Of a stretch of 64,000 nucleotides of DNA, positions 10,676 to 22,886 are shown one piece after another. The first letter of the stretch is position 1; each line of letters begins with the position of its first letter. This DNA comes from Marsupella aquatica (lineage: Eukaryota; Marchantiophyta), in NCBI GenBank assembly GCA_973895155.1, contig OZ316896.1:22506001-22570000 (forward strand). Direction: 5' to 3'. The notes below the pieces were generated by a model. The model had not been told where the DNA came from. It made no database searches and was given only the letters and a program-made list of their open reading frames with translations. A program made the translations under genes and the position numbers.

Positions 10676-13600
10676 TTAACCCTTGATATTTTTTTATAAA
10701 AATTAGCTCAATCCAAGAAAAATGCAAGAGCGACCGGTAGCGTCCACTAATCCTGAAAAGTGTGAAAGAGCAAATGGGCTGCAGCGCCATCGACTGGGCT
10801 CTTATGGGGGCGCCAGGGCAAGCTCGAGCGTGAGAATGTGAGGTTGTTAGTCGTCATTAATGGCTCAAATTTGGACGTCTCGGTCCAAGCGTGATCCCCC
10901 TAACAGATTTTTACTCCGCCGTTGCCACCGTACTGCGGGCGATCGTAATAACTTGCCCGTAATTCCTAATTATTAAGTCAACTAACCTATTCCTAGTCTA
11001 TTCATAATTGCAAAGATGGCTATATGCTCTACTCTACCCTGTGGCTACGGTCCTAATGATCATATATATCCTAATCTATGACTTGTGTCCTGTTTAGTTA
11101 CCCGTGTCACACACCTCAATCCTCAATCCAAATCTCCATAAAATGATCGACTCCCCTAGACTGAGCCAAAGCCCAGGCCTCAAATACACCTCAGAATCAG
11201 CATCCCCGCCCGACAAGCCACCACCAGGCAGGTTCAGATCTCAACAGCCAGACTCTTGGTTGCTCGAAGACGAACCAATAGCCCTTTGTAGTCCATTTGC
11301 ATCCAACTTCCAACTCCTTAGCTTTCGAATGCTCGAAACTCATCAGAAACGGAACACCAATCATCACTCAGAGTCAAGCCCAAAGCCAAAACGATTCGAC
11401 TCCTTGGTACTCACAGCTCACTGAAAATGGAACATCAATCGACTCTCAGAGTCAAGCTCAAAGCTGAAACGATTTGACTCCTCGACACTCGCAACTCACT
11501 GGAAATGGAACACCAATTGACTTCCTCATCCCTGGTCTCAGTGCTGAAACTGTTCGTCACGACACTATGGATAGGCAAGGTAGATGAAGGAAGACAAAGG
11601 TGAATACCTCACGGGATAGGGAGAACTTGGTCTCTAGGGTAAAGCTCCCAAGAAAACAAGGAACCTCGGAGGCAACCGGGGGATGGAGGGACCAAAGGGC
11701 AAGAATGGTCTTGGCTGATGTAGGAGGGGGAGAGGGGGACCAAGGAGCGGGCATGTGAGATAAGGATGTTTATGAAAGAAGGGTTAACTAACCATAAATT
11801 TTAGAATTTTTACGTTTAAGATCTCAAATGAGGCTGAAGAGGGACCTGAAGACTACTTTGAAGTGGTATGAGACTTTCAAGCCCATCTCAGGTCACCCCG
11901 GATTGATATTAGAGAAGGAGGATCGACCCGGAACTTTTTACTATAAGCCGTGATGAGATATAAAAGCTTACAACGCGACTCTACTGAACAACAGCTGTCC
12001 ATTGCCAAAGTTTTTAAAACCATAAGTCAAACACAGGCACGATCACAGCAGAATCCGGATATAAGGAAGGAGAGTCGATCCGGCCTCTCACACCTCTCAA
12101 AGCCAAACTTAGTAGGTTTTGAGCTCCCGAGCGCATTAGGCTGTTTAAGCGATAGAGTGAGGAGGCTCTACCCTTTTGGTAGAGGATCTTGGGTCCGGAT
12201 TATAGGACCAATCTTGCATTGCATGATGAGAGCCTAGATATGAGGGTACTGACTGATTCGTTGTGAGGGGAATGCCTACTCCACCGCTAGAAGGGAAGGC
12301 AGGAAGTTTGAGATCCTGATCGTGGATACATCGGTTGTGAGAAGGGACACCAGGTCAACCCGGACATCACCATTGCAGGCCCGATTGAGTCTAGCTTTTC
12401 CCCAAGTTCGATGCACCTATATTTTGGTTGACGGAATCTTGATACACTTCTCCAGAAAAGCTTGTCAGTTGATCAGAAACGTTGCGGCCAGGTCGACCCG
12501 GACATTTGTACCATTGGTTGACACTGAAGCGATTGAACATTCTGAAGTCGCAGAATTGTAGAGCTTACCGTAGAGGAGGCAGACCATTTATTGGAAATCA
12601 ATTTGTTGCTTCCAGCAATCCTATGGAACAAGGGGCCTCAACCCGGCCTCAACGGTTGAGGAAACCAGGAGGGTTGAGGACCCGGCCTCCGTCGACCTCC
12701 TGGTTTCCCCACTCCCAGTACACACTTCCACTCCCATTCTTACACTTATTCTCATGACCCAAGTGCCCATCAGGAGAACATGGATATTGACCCGTCCATC
12801 CCTTTTACCACTGGCCAGCAGGGAGTTTTCCTTCGACCAGAACCCCTTGCCATGGCTAACCCTGAGGAGGTTCCTTCCCAAAAGCTAGGACCAGAATAGA
12901 GTTATATTTAGAGAGTTAGAGCCACATTAGTTTAGACCTAGAAATAGCTATATAGACTAGTACATGAGTAAGTAGACTCCAGTATTTTGTTGGTGTATCC
13001 ATTGGAGACTCTACTCCATTTTTGACTAGGATAGTTCACTTTTATTTACATATTTCTTTAGACAAGTTGGGTTTTGAAGAGGCATGTCTTTTCATAATCT
13101 CCACTTTTAGTACAAAAGGAGGAGAACCCAAAGTCAACCCCGGGAGAGAGAGATGCATTTGATTTCTCCATTTTGATTTTGGAGAAATCTATGTCTTTTC
13201 TTCCCTTCTTTTTACCATGGTTAAGTAAAGAGAAGTTTCAAGATTAGCAACCCTTTGAGTTGTTGTGCAATATTCAATGAATACTAGCGTGTGCCTATGA
13301 TGATATTGAAAGATCAGCAAGGTCTGTGACCAATTCATATAGAAGATTCACCAAAGAGAAATTGGAATTTACGTGAAACTCAAATAAGCAATCTTAAGGA
13401 TAGTAGGAGAAGTAAACCAATTCGAGTATCCTAGTACCGTCTTAAGCAAGACCAGAAAAGTGTCCAGGGTTGATTTACATTGTTGTCTTCTAAATTCAAG
13501 AGATGGAGAAGAGTTGCTATGAGAAATCAAAAAGCATATACAATGTTGATTTCCAAATCTTAAATTAGGCCATAATCCTTATTGAAGGAGTGGTGATGGT

Positions 13601-13880
13601 CGGAATTCAATTTCCTTGCGCTTTGAAACCTCCTACCTACTCTCTCTAGTTTTTTATCTTTGTTAATTCTAGCGTTTATTTCCGCACTGTGAATCCTGTG
13701 GATTACCCACTTGAGTTTGTGGTTAAACACTTATGTTAAGGAGATCATTAGAAATCTCTCCAACCTAAGAATGTTGGTGTAAACTTCTCAAATTGTGTTA
13801 ATTCAGTATTTTTGATCTTATCCACTCCTAACGGGAATGAAATTGAGTTATTAAGGAGTAAATAGTCATTTATCTCTTTA
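10676..13880. other. Gene-free repeat-like region
   Basis: No convincing coding sequence. It contains blocks rich in 'gatccgg' and 'gacccgg' motifs (12.0-12.7 kb) and a T-rich segment at 12.9-13.5 kb that resembles LTR flank DNA. A short palindromic stretch at ~12636-12690 ('ggcctcaac' and 'cccggcct' repeats) is present. I could not assign it to a named element. Confidence 0.35.
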
Positions 13881-13889
13881 TCACCTTGC

Positions 13890-14830
13890 TACAGGGCAGC
13901 CCAAGAAAGCTCCCCAGCCTGCCCCAACACAAGGCACTGGCAAAGCCTGCGTTGCATAGGAGGGACAGATGGCTCCTCGATAGGCTCAGAGGTCCAAGAG
14001 GCCATCGCTAACAACCGATGGTAATACTCCTCATGAAGAGAAGCCCAATCCCCAGACAGGAACCGTTGCAACGGGACAATGGTCTCCCTATGCCCAGACA
14101 CCCCCTCGGACACCCCCCCCCCCCCCGGAGGAAGAACCAGTACCCAATGAGGGAGCATGAGGAGCAAGGACCAGGCCCCAACATCCAAACTTCACAAGCC
14201 AAGCGGTTGAAGGGAAGATGAAAGGCTCTCTGAAGGGGAGGCCTCAAAGGTACGGGAATCCTAGTAAACAAACGGGGATGCCAAAAACCGGGATAGAGGG
14301 CAACAAGGACATGCATCAAGGTGAACCAACCAATCCCAAGAAGAGGGAGGAGGCCCAGACAGAGGTGGGCGGAGGGGGGGAGGTGGAGGAGGAAGCACAA
14401 AGGGCTGGACAAGAACGACGGTGGCGTGTCAAACCTGACGGCCGGTACCAACTATGACAAGCATCGCATTGGACAGGGGGATCAGAAGGGGAAGTGGGAG
14501 GGGAGGAGGGACGATGGTGACGGATGGAAAGAGGGGAGGAGTAGGGGGAAGCCGGTGGGTGTGGAGTGGGGGAGGGGAACTCAGAATGGGAAGAGGCTCC
14601 ATGAGAAAATGAAAATATGAAACAAGGATAAAGAGGAAACATAGAGAATAGGAAAGTCAAACAAAAAGAAAAAGAAAATAATAAATTAGTGACAACAAAA
14701 ACAAAAACAAAGGATGGATGTCCAAAGCAAAGAACCTCGACCCAATAGTGACAACACCCCCACGACAAAAATGCCCGCCGCTGCCCAGCGCAAAGGGTGC
14801 TGCCGCAGAGGCACCCCATCTGGTCAGATC
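13890..14830 (-). pseudogene. LINE ORF N-terminal part with a C2H2-like zinc finger
   Basis: Minus-strand frames contain 'CDACHSWYRPSGLTRHRRSC' (about 14465-14405), a C-x2-C...H-x5-C finger of the kind that precedes the reverse transcriptase in some non-LTR elements. Downstream pieces include 'MQRRLCQCLVLGQAGELSWA' (~13950-13895), resembling the linker before the RT domain. Frames change between pieces and a long C/G homopolymer (near 14113-14127) breaks them. It probably belonged with the RT remnant at 5.4-6.6 kb, with later insertions between. Confidence 0.5.
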
Positions 14831-15500
14831 ACCAAGAAAGCACACCACAACATGCTCCCCCAGGTCACGATCCAATCCCAGCTCAGAGCCAGGAGTACGT
14901 AAGAGCACCAGACCCCGGACCAGGCCAGGGCTGGTCACCAGCCGGAGCAGAAATCCAACCAGTTGAGCAGGCTCCCAGGCACCAAAACCTTCCCGCCAAA
15001 CAGAGCCAAGGAGCCAGGAAACCAGCCCCCAAAGGACCAAATTAAAGTCAGCAGCCCAAGATGCCGTTCGAAGAGCACCAAAAGAGGAGAACCAAAGTTC
15101 AAAAGCCCCGGGCCGGCAGCCCGCACAATACTCCTGGTGTCAAGGAGGGGGGGGGGACCCGAGGGTCACCCTGGCGGAACGACCTCCTCACCGAGGGGCC
15201 AGGGATCTCTCATAATGAGGCCCCCCATAATGGGGCCCCTGCACATGCCCCTCCCATCCGCCACCGCACGTCAGCGGCTTGCAGCCCTTCAGCACCCTGC
15301 CATGCACCTCCGCTCGCTCTTGCCGCGCTCGACCTCCGCTCGCCCGACATCCTCCGCTCACCCGGCCGCAGCTCCGCCTCCGACCTCCGCTCCGCTCATC
15401 AGATCCATCAGATCCTAGGAAAGAAAGCCATGAGGGGAAGTTAAGACACGATGTGTTGACATTACTTAGAATCATTCCTCTCACTCATGAGAATACTTAA
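14831..15500. other. GC-rich region, possible LINE 5' leader
   Basis: High-GC sequence with open frames on both strands, as expected from low stop-codon density and not from coding. It directly precedes the zinc-finger frame on the minus strand, so it may be the 5' leader of that LINE. Confidence 0.35.
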
Positions 15501-15904
15501 AAGTGGTAGAAAATGAAGCCCTTAGTTTCTCTCTCTAGTAGATAACAAAGTTTCAAAATTAAGGGGGCTGCCAAAATAAAATCAAAATACTATAGGATAC
15601 CAAACTTTAAAGGGGTCCAAAAATGAATTAAAAGTCTCTATGATACTTAGAGTGGGCCCTAACCTGGCTGACCAGGTTACTACCAACTCCTGACCGGAGG
15701 AAGCTGGGAAGGATTTGGAAGGAACCGAGGAAACCCAGTTAGGCCTTGTAATAGCCATCAAAAAATGGATTGACTTTTGTAACCGGTGATTGCCGGTTCA
15801 GCCACTGGTGAAGTGAGACTAGTTTCAAGGGTCCAATCAGAGAGTAGGAGCCCTAGGAATATGTGGAATGAGGACTACTAAGGGTGGCTTTAGAGCATTT
15901 CTTA
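15501..15904. other. No gene seen
   Basis: Spacer between the GC-rich LINE leader and the second LINE tail. No motif was identified. Confidence 0.3.
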
Positions 15905-16160
15905 GCGGGTATTATCAAATACCCAATCTTATATATATATAGGATTGCAAAGGAACAAAAAAGTCTTACCAGGGGACAAGATCCCAAAGACCAAAACCCA
16001 ATAAACTTAAGGGGGAAAACAGAAGATAACCCGGGAAAACCCAAGCTTAAAAGCCCAAACAACAATAGAACCTGAGCTACAAACTGAAATGTCTGGGAAA
16101 ACTCTGGGGTGAACTGCATAGGAAGGTCCCAAAGAGGGATTTGACTAGGCATTCATTTTT
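15905..16160 (-). repeat. LINE-type 3' end repeat, copy 2
   Basis: Matches 3916-4150 in the same orientation, including the TATATATATA stretch and 'ggtgaactgcataggaaggtc'. This marks the 3' end of a second, otherwise missing element copy. Confidence 0.45.
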
Positions 16161-17513
16161 TGGTTAACTCTACCTATCTAGCTCTCATGGTCAACCAAAA
16201 AGTACCCCCATCCTGGAATTTCCCTCAACACTAGGTATTAGCATCGGACAACCAACAGTAGATTGAAATCGTAGAATCCCAACAACAAACCCAATAGTCA
16301 ATAATTGTATAATTTCTTCCATATGAACCTGAGTTCCAGTAGCCTGCCACAAAACTTCCCGAGAGCAAACAAAAACAGGGTGAGGGTGAAAATTCACGAA
16401 GTTACCAGAAAACTGTACTACTTTAAATCATAAGTCAACAACAATCAGCTTGTAACTCAATTTGTATCCCGGTGAATAGGAATTCTTGATGGGAGCCCAC
16501 AACCCCCCCTTCAAATATCGAGAGAAATCTCTGATTCCTGTGCCAGAAATTATTATTTCAACCCTTTTGATTATAGGAAACCGTGGCAGGAATGCTAATG
16601 GTTTCCTATGTAAATCTAGTCACCAAAAAACCCCCCTCCTGACAACCCAACAACGTTTCAGTGAGTGAGTTTGACCTGACCTTTTGCATTTTCTTTATTG
16701 GGTTTGGTCAACCCCCTTATATAGTAACAAAACCCAGTTGGGTCTTACAAGAAGTAGTGGGCACTTGTGACAAGACAATGGGCCCTCAATGTCTTGTATA
16801 GCCACCCTAAAGTGAGACCAATTGAAATAATGTACTTGGACAGAACATGAAGAGAATATGAGAGACACATTGTAATGCAGGTTATTGGTGGTGTGGTTGA
16901 CGTGTTGTTGTTTAGGATAACCCATCCCCAAGGGGGGCTTATGGGATGTAATCCCCAAGGACAGTGACCTTGAGGGGGTTACAGCCCATTATCCTCAAGT
17001 GGGGATGAGTTAGTTACCAAGTGTAAGCCCCAATTAAATTTTTGAAATATTCGCTTCACTTTTACATTGCAAAACTGTCATTTGTCACTCTGCCACTTGC
17101 ACTTTACCTATATTCTCATTCAAATTAGAGAATCCCCCTGCTTGGCTGGCACATGGGATTTGTGGCTCACCCACAGGGTAATGTCTCATAATAGTCTCTA
17201 GAAATACAAGGAGAAAATACACGACTGGTTTACAACGAAAGTAACATGATGAGTGCCCTGTCACCCTGGGAGCTTTTTTTTCTCTTTTTTTCCCCTTTTT
17301 TCTAAACCAACGGGCATAGCCCAACGCTTTATTCCGGAAGCCAAGGGGAAAACAACATCTGCCTGAGGACCCGCCTGAGGAGAGGGAGGCAGGGAGAAAA
17401 ACTGACCAATTAACTAAGGGGGGCTAGGAGAAGGAGCACCCCCATCGAGAAGAGAGTGAGCCCCACCACCCAAAACTGCCAATATGAGGGGGAAGAAAAG
17501 GAAGGATGAGGAG
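16161..17513. other. No gene supported
   Basis: Only short frames without motifs. A T-rich run near 17275-17300 and blocks of 'accccc' / 'gggggt' suggest old LTR-type sequence, but no ends could be defined. Confidence 0.3.
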
Positions 17514-17698
17514 CTGCTTTCTTGACTTTGCTTCTTCCACATATAAAATTTAGATCGGATTCTTAAGAGTTGCCTCTTGAAATGGAATCTCAGATGGACA
17601 CAAGATGCTTTCTTGACTTTGCTTCTTCCACATACACATTTTAGATTGTATTCTTAAGAGTTGAGTCTTGAAATAGAATCTCAGATGGACACAAGATT
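17514..17698. repeat. Two-copy ~93 bp tandem duplication
   Basis: Head-to-tail copies, each beginning 'tgctttcttgactttgcttc' and ending 'tctcagatggacacaag', with a few substitutions. A nearby third trace ('gatggacac' at 17733) suggests the array was once longer. Confidence 0.8.
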
Positions 17699-18894
17699 GG
17701 ACGCGGTGCACTTCTGGACACATGAAACCCTGATGGACACAAATGAGATGTGCAAATTTACTTACATAACATATTTAATATTTATGTCTTCAAAATAAAC
17801 TGATAGTAAAGCTTGAGGTGTCCAAAAAATGACAAATCGCTCTTGGACAATTCCTCGAATTTAGACCCTTCATTCTGAAAACCTTAGATCTTCTCCACGG
17901 GTCTCTACAAAGTGGCCAACTTCTCAAGGTTGTGGTGGGGCCAGCTGATGGCTTCAGCAGCCCACAAAAGCCTTGTATCGCCAAATGCTTTTCCGGACCT
18001 GTACTTTGTGATTACCATGCCAAACATATGGGTGAGAAGTGTACCCTCTTTTGTTATTTTTGTTTATAGTGAAGTACTGTATACAGGCATTGTGTGTGAT
18101 AATGCTCTAGTAACATGACCTCTGAGAGATTTTTATTTCTACTAGTTTAGTAAAAGTAGAGGAGAATCTTCATAATGAGTTCATCCAAACTATACCCTGC
18201 ATTCTTCTCCAATATGCCCTGAAAATTACAATGAGAAAAATCACTAAGGGCATTGAGATACAAAAATGCATATATCCTTTTCATTTGGAGAACATTTTAC
18301 TCTGCCAATAGAGGTATTGTATGATGCAAGCAGACAGGAATTTTTGCTAGCAAGGAGAGTATTGCTAGCTAGTCATAGGAGGGGTTCTTAATGTCTTTTG
18401 ATTTTTGCTAGGTTTGTATTTCTAGTGCATTCTGAGACTCCATATGGCTTGCAAGTTTGCTAGCCAAAAGAGGAATCCCAAAATTGGGTTTTACTAAAAC
18501 ATGACACAAAAGCTAAGAAACTTGAAACCAAGTTTTAGCTAGCTAGGGACTACATTTTGTAGCCAAGTGATGTACATTAAGGGTTTCTTCCTCCTATGAG
18601 AAAAAAGTCTGCTATTGGGAAGACAAGAGGAATTTTTTCTTTGTTTGCCCGCACACAACAACTACCCCTGCCAGTATAGCAAAGAGAGACTGGTGAATCT
18701 AAAAGCCAACTTTAAGAGACCACTTGGAGGCCCATGCGCTTTTCAATTTTTTTGATACAAACAGTGCACGGCACCACCCACATCATGTTGCAGGGCTGTT
18801 TCCCAGCTGGTGTCCCGGCATTTTGGTGGGCAGTGTAGTGGCTACCCGTGGAGATGTTCTTACTAGGTGACAGGGAAGGAAAACAAGAGATGAA
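17699..18894. other. No gene seen
   Basis: Intergenic sequence with scattered 'gctagc' and 'ctagctag' motifs at 18.3-18.55 kb. No coding or terminal-repeat structure was found. Confidence 0.3.
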
Positions 18895-19200
18895 ACCCCT
18901 TGAGTGAGACTTGGTCTACCTAAGTTGACGAGGAGATTGGTTTTGTGATTGAAAGGTCTTAGGTTCAATTCCCGCTCCTTGATCTGGGGTTTGAAGAGGA
19001 GTGGGTGTGTGGGGTGTGTATTGGAGAAGGTATGTTGGATCCTCAGGCTAGGTTCATGTTTGAGTGGAGCCTGGGTCAATCTTAATTTGCATTCTCTCAG
19101 TACAGGGCTATGTGTTGGGCTAGAGTGCCGGCAAGGGTTCCCTGCAGGTCTGCAGGCTCTCTTCAGGTGTAGTTTGCCCAACGTGTATGTAAGTTAAACA
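18895..19200 (+). mobile_element. tRNA-derived SINE
   Basis: A tRNA-like head has box A-like sequence at ~18913-18932 ('ggtctacctaagttgacgag') and a perfect box B, 'ggttcaattcc', at 18962-18972, at normal spacing. A ~220 bp body unrelated to tRNA follows. The head does not fold into a complete cloverleaf by eye, so I call a SINE and not a tRNA gene. Confidence 0.55.
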
Positions 19201-19603
19201 AGGACCAGTTTGAAAATTTTCACTGGTCTCACTGGTCCTTAAGCAGCATCTGAGTAACTTTATCTCCAAAATATGTATCTTTTTGGGAGTTGAACTTTCT
19301 ATTCTGTTTACCTGAGTTAGTGTTACTACGAAAATAGTGTAACACTGCAAATAATGAGTAACCCTAATATTTGAGTACATGAGTTTTGGAGCTCAAATAA
19401 ACCTATTTGTGAAACATTGTCACATAAAATCAATGATTCTCTCGATTTAACCTATTCTTGGTCTTTGCTAGTGTCCAAACCTTCCTGATTTCCATAACAT
19501 CTTTAATTCATATTTTCCACACCCAAATAGTGAAAAATATTACTACACCTCGACAAGATTCATGGTTTCATGCAACATTTTTGGTATCAATAGTCACACT
19601 GCA

Positions 19604-20240
19604 AATAATGTGAGCTGATTTACACAATTTGTATTATCTGTAACACTAATTGAATCCAGCAATCACTATTAGTAAGACTACTTCAAGAGGGATTCAAATC
19701 TCTGTGACCTACACAATTATTGTACTTCTGTGAGCTACGCAATTAGTGTTACTAACACTACCTCCGGTAAGCAGTTTAGTTCTAAATTCTAGGACGCAAT
19801 CAAAATCCACGGGCATGTCTATCCTATCGGAGACCACAACCATATTATCAGTTATTCGATAGCAAGGTTTGTTGTAAGAAATTACAAGCTGATTTCATGC
19901 AAATCAAATGGTAATCATGCAAATCAAATGTTTTGATTACCATGCGCCGGCTTACAAAACTCAAGCTGATTTCAACAATTTGTATTATTGGTAACACTAA
20001 TTTAATCACTATTAGTAAGACTACTTCAAGAGGGATTCAAATCTCTGTGACCTACACAATTAGTGTACTCTGTGAGCTACGCAATTAGTGTTACTATCAC
20101 TAACTCCAGTAAGCAGTTTAGTTCTAAACTCCAGTGCGCAATCAAAATCCACGGGGGCCATGTCTCCCCTCTTGGAGACCACAACCATATCATCGGCTAT
20201 TCGATCGCAAGGGTTGTTGTAAGAAATTACAAGCTGATAT
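19604..20240 (-). repeat. Tandem partial copy of the last exon of copy A
   Basis: Sequence at ~19604-19905 (3' flank plus the end of the last exon, antisense) is repeated at ~19960-20240, which contains the real stop codon at 20060. The outer piece is a truncated, diverged copy of the exon 3' end. Copy B has only one unit. Confidence 0.75.
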
Positions 20241-21384
20241 CGAACGTTCAATTCTAAAAGCATATCGGGCTCACAATCTTCATGAATATCTCCCTCAAAA
20301 ATCACCGGATCCTCAGTGTCTGCAAAGTGAAGACCAAGGGCATCCTCTAAATCATAGAAGATACGATTATTTACATCACACCGTAACTCTAAAGTTGTAC
20401 TGAATCCACGTTCAGCACCTTTGGGATAATTTGGCGAGACTGCCATCCACACAAGGTCATCCTGCCTTCCTGGTTGACCATTTTCGGCAAGCAACTCACA
20501 AGTTTCAAGTACTCGACGACATTCGCGCCAATTGTCTGACTTTCGAACGAACAGGCTTATCGGTTCGGCAGAATCCTCTGTGCCTTCGCTATGTTTGATA
20601 CATGCATCCACATTGACGCGCACACATCTCAAAACCGCTGTATTGGTTTGTGGATGCGCGTCTCCTCCCATGCTTACCGCTCCTTCGATCTTTGAAAATT
20701 TAATACATACTGTCTGGTGGCCATTATCACTTTTGTGGCAACAGCTGAAAGTGGTATTTACACTTACAGTTAGGGAGACATCGCTAGATTCACTCGGGGC
20801 AGGAAACTGGTCAACTGTTGGCATTGAGATACTTTTGTCAGCTCCGGTTCGCATACATAGTCCTTCACGTTTCTTTGGCATGGTGATGTAGGAGTCCCCA
20901 ACTGCTCGCCTTGTTGAAAACGAAGATGTAGATGGCTCGTGTGTACCGGGGGGTGAACAAGAAACCTTTAAATGTTGCGGACGGCACGGACACTTCACAT
21001 CTCGATTCTGGCCTGCAACATCCGAATTCGCATCTTCATGTTATTACTACCAATTCTTACGTTCAAGTCTCTATAACCAATAACAGTCAATGGCCAAGTT
21101 CTCCGGTCCAAGTAACATGTCAATCTCTTGTTTATCCTCAGATGAGAGCAGGGTTCGGAACTTCCCGATACTAACTGAGGTCTCCAAGCACACTGAACAG
21201 TTGTAACAATCCCAAGGTTGGTTGACTTTGGTGGAACTTACAAATGATCATATCCTCACGACCTTACAGCATACTACGATATTCAACTTGAGAAATTCTG
21301 AGCAGTTGGAAGGTAATTTAGAGTAGATTGGCATCTTATTCGCACAGGATTATTCTCAAACCGAACATAGATAGGCTGACTTAC

Positions 21385-22636
21385 TTTCTTGAATCGTACT
21401 TGTCACAGCAGAAGTTTTATTGCCATCGACAGTCGAGCCATGCAGGTTATCTGCAGAGGAACTCCCACTTATTTGAAATGTCTTTGAGCTTTCCACACCA
21501 CCGACAATACCCTTCTTCTGACATGAGCTCGAGCTTTCACTCCGATTACTTGGATTGTTATGAACATGACCTCGTAGCCTCTCATAGTAAGTTTCTGTGC
21601 TTGTCTGGTGTATTTGTGAGTACCCAGCTTTTGAAAGGACAGACCGCAGATCCTCCATTTCGTGATCAGATAGTGTAGAAATCCACTGGGTGCTTACAGA
21701 ATAGTTGCCCGTGCTAGTATCCCTCACTGCTGTCTTGAAGGATTCTAATCTATCATTAGAATCGCCATTGAGAGGCTTTCTCTTGTAAGGGAGGCTCTTT
21801 GGGGCATCCACGCAGGTAGTCTGACCACTTTGCTCCGGAGTTGACTGTATTTCATCTTCAACCGAGAAAGTACTCAATTGAGGATCAACAAAATCACCTG
21901 GACAAGCATTCAAACTAAGAAAGTCAGACACTATCAAAGTAATCATTCAAAACAATGTTGCTCAAGAAAGAGAGAAATACGCTGTTGAATTGAATAGTGG
22001 CATCCTCATGTCTCTTTTCGATCCTGGAATAGAGGTTCTTGAAACTAGAGAGCTCCAATTCCTAGGTACAATAACTCTTGGATGGAACGAGGAAACCTTG
22101 AGCTCAATCGGACCAAAAAGTCTAAAACATAGGAATGAAATTCACTTCATCTTTTGCAGGATGTCTGTCTCGTCCATTTCTTTTCAAAAATGTCATTATG
22201 ATCGACGAATTTAACATCATCCAAATGCGTGCTCGCCAAGATAGACAGTAAAATAAGACTTACTTGTTCGGACCATTTGGGTTGCCAAGTGGAATTGTTT
22301 TTCATCAGTATCTGCGTACTGTTCAATCTTGCCCACGCAGCCACTGTCGTTAGATACTACTGCCTTATTCACATCTTCACGGCGAAAATCATTATTTTCA
22401 GTTGCGCATGATGGATCATTGCATATAGTTAAAACATGCACGCCGTCATCGATTCTCTCGTAAACCATTGCGGTATCAGTCTGATAAATTTCTGTATACC
22501 CGGTTCTCCGAAGCACTGACATTAATGCGGCCTTTTCATGCTTGTCAAGACCGAGCATCCATTCCTTGCTCACAAAGCAACCATCTCCACCGCCATTCTT
22601 GACTTCTGTTTGAAATTCTTCGAGCTCCGATCGCTC
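21385..22636 (-). other. Copy A twin-domain exons (two homologous ~65-residue units)
   Basis: Exons 22636-22264 (373 nt) and 21897-21385 (513 nt) have acceptors TTTTGCAG and TTGTCCAG and donors GTAAGT, phase 1 at both downstream junctions. Unit 1 (~22624-22430) and unit 2 (~21748-21557) share the pattern F-x-T-x-V ... VS-x-x-W ... L-x-x-x-E-x-x-x-L-x-S-VL-x-x-x-GY-x-x-I-x-QT-x-T-x-x-x-YER. The domain is not one I recognise. Confidence 0.7.
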
Positions 22637-22886
22637 CTGCAAAAGGAACGCAATATCGCCGTCAATCCAGATTCCTTACCACTAATAGAGCAATCTATGC
22701 AACTAGTTTCCGAAAATTTAACAATGCTCAAACACAATTTGATGTCTACAACAAGATTCTGAAAGCGTGAGAACCAACTCCATAAACAGAAAAAACAAAA
22801 CCTCCAACTGAATCCTTATTCTTTGTGATCTTGACCACGTTTTTAACGCCTATTTGCATTCTTGTTGGCTTTGACAGCGTCAACAG

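Noticed and set aside
14218-15444. Several long plus-strand frames
   Set aside because: GC-rich sequence with few stops; zinc-finger LINE motifs are on the minus strand.
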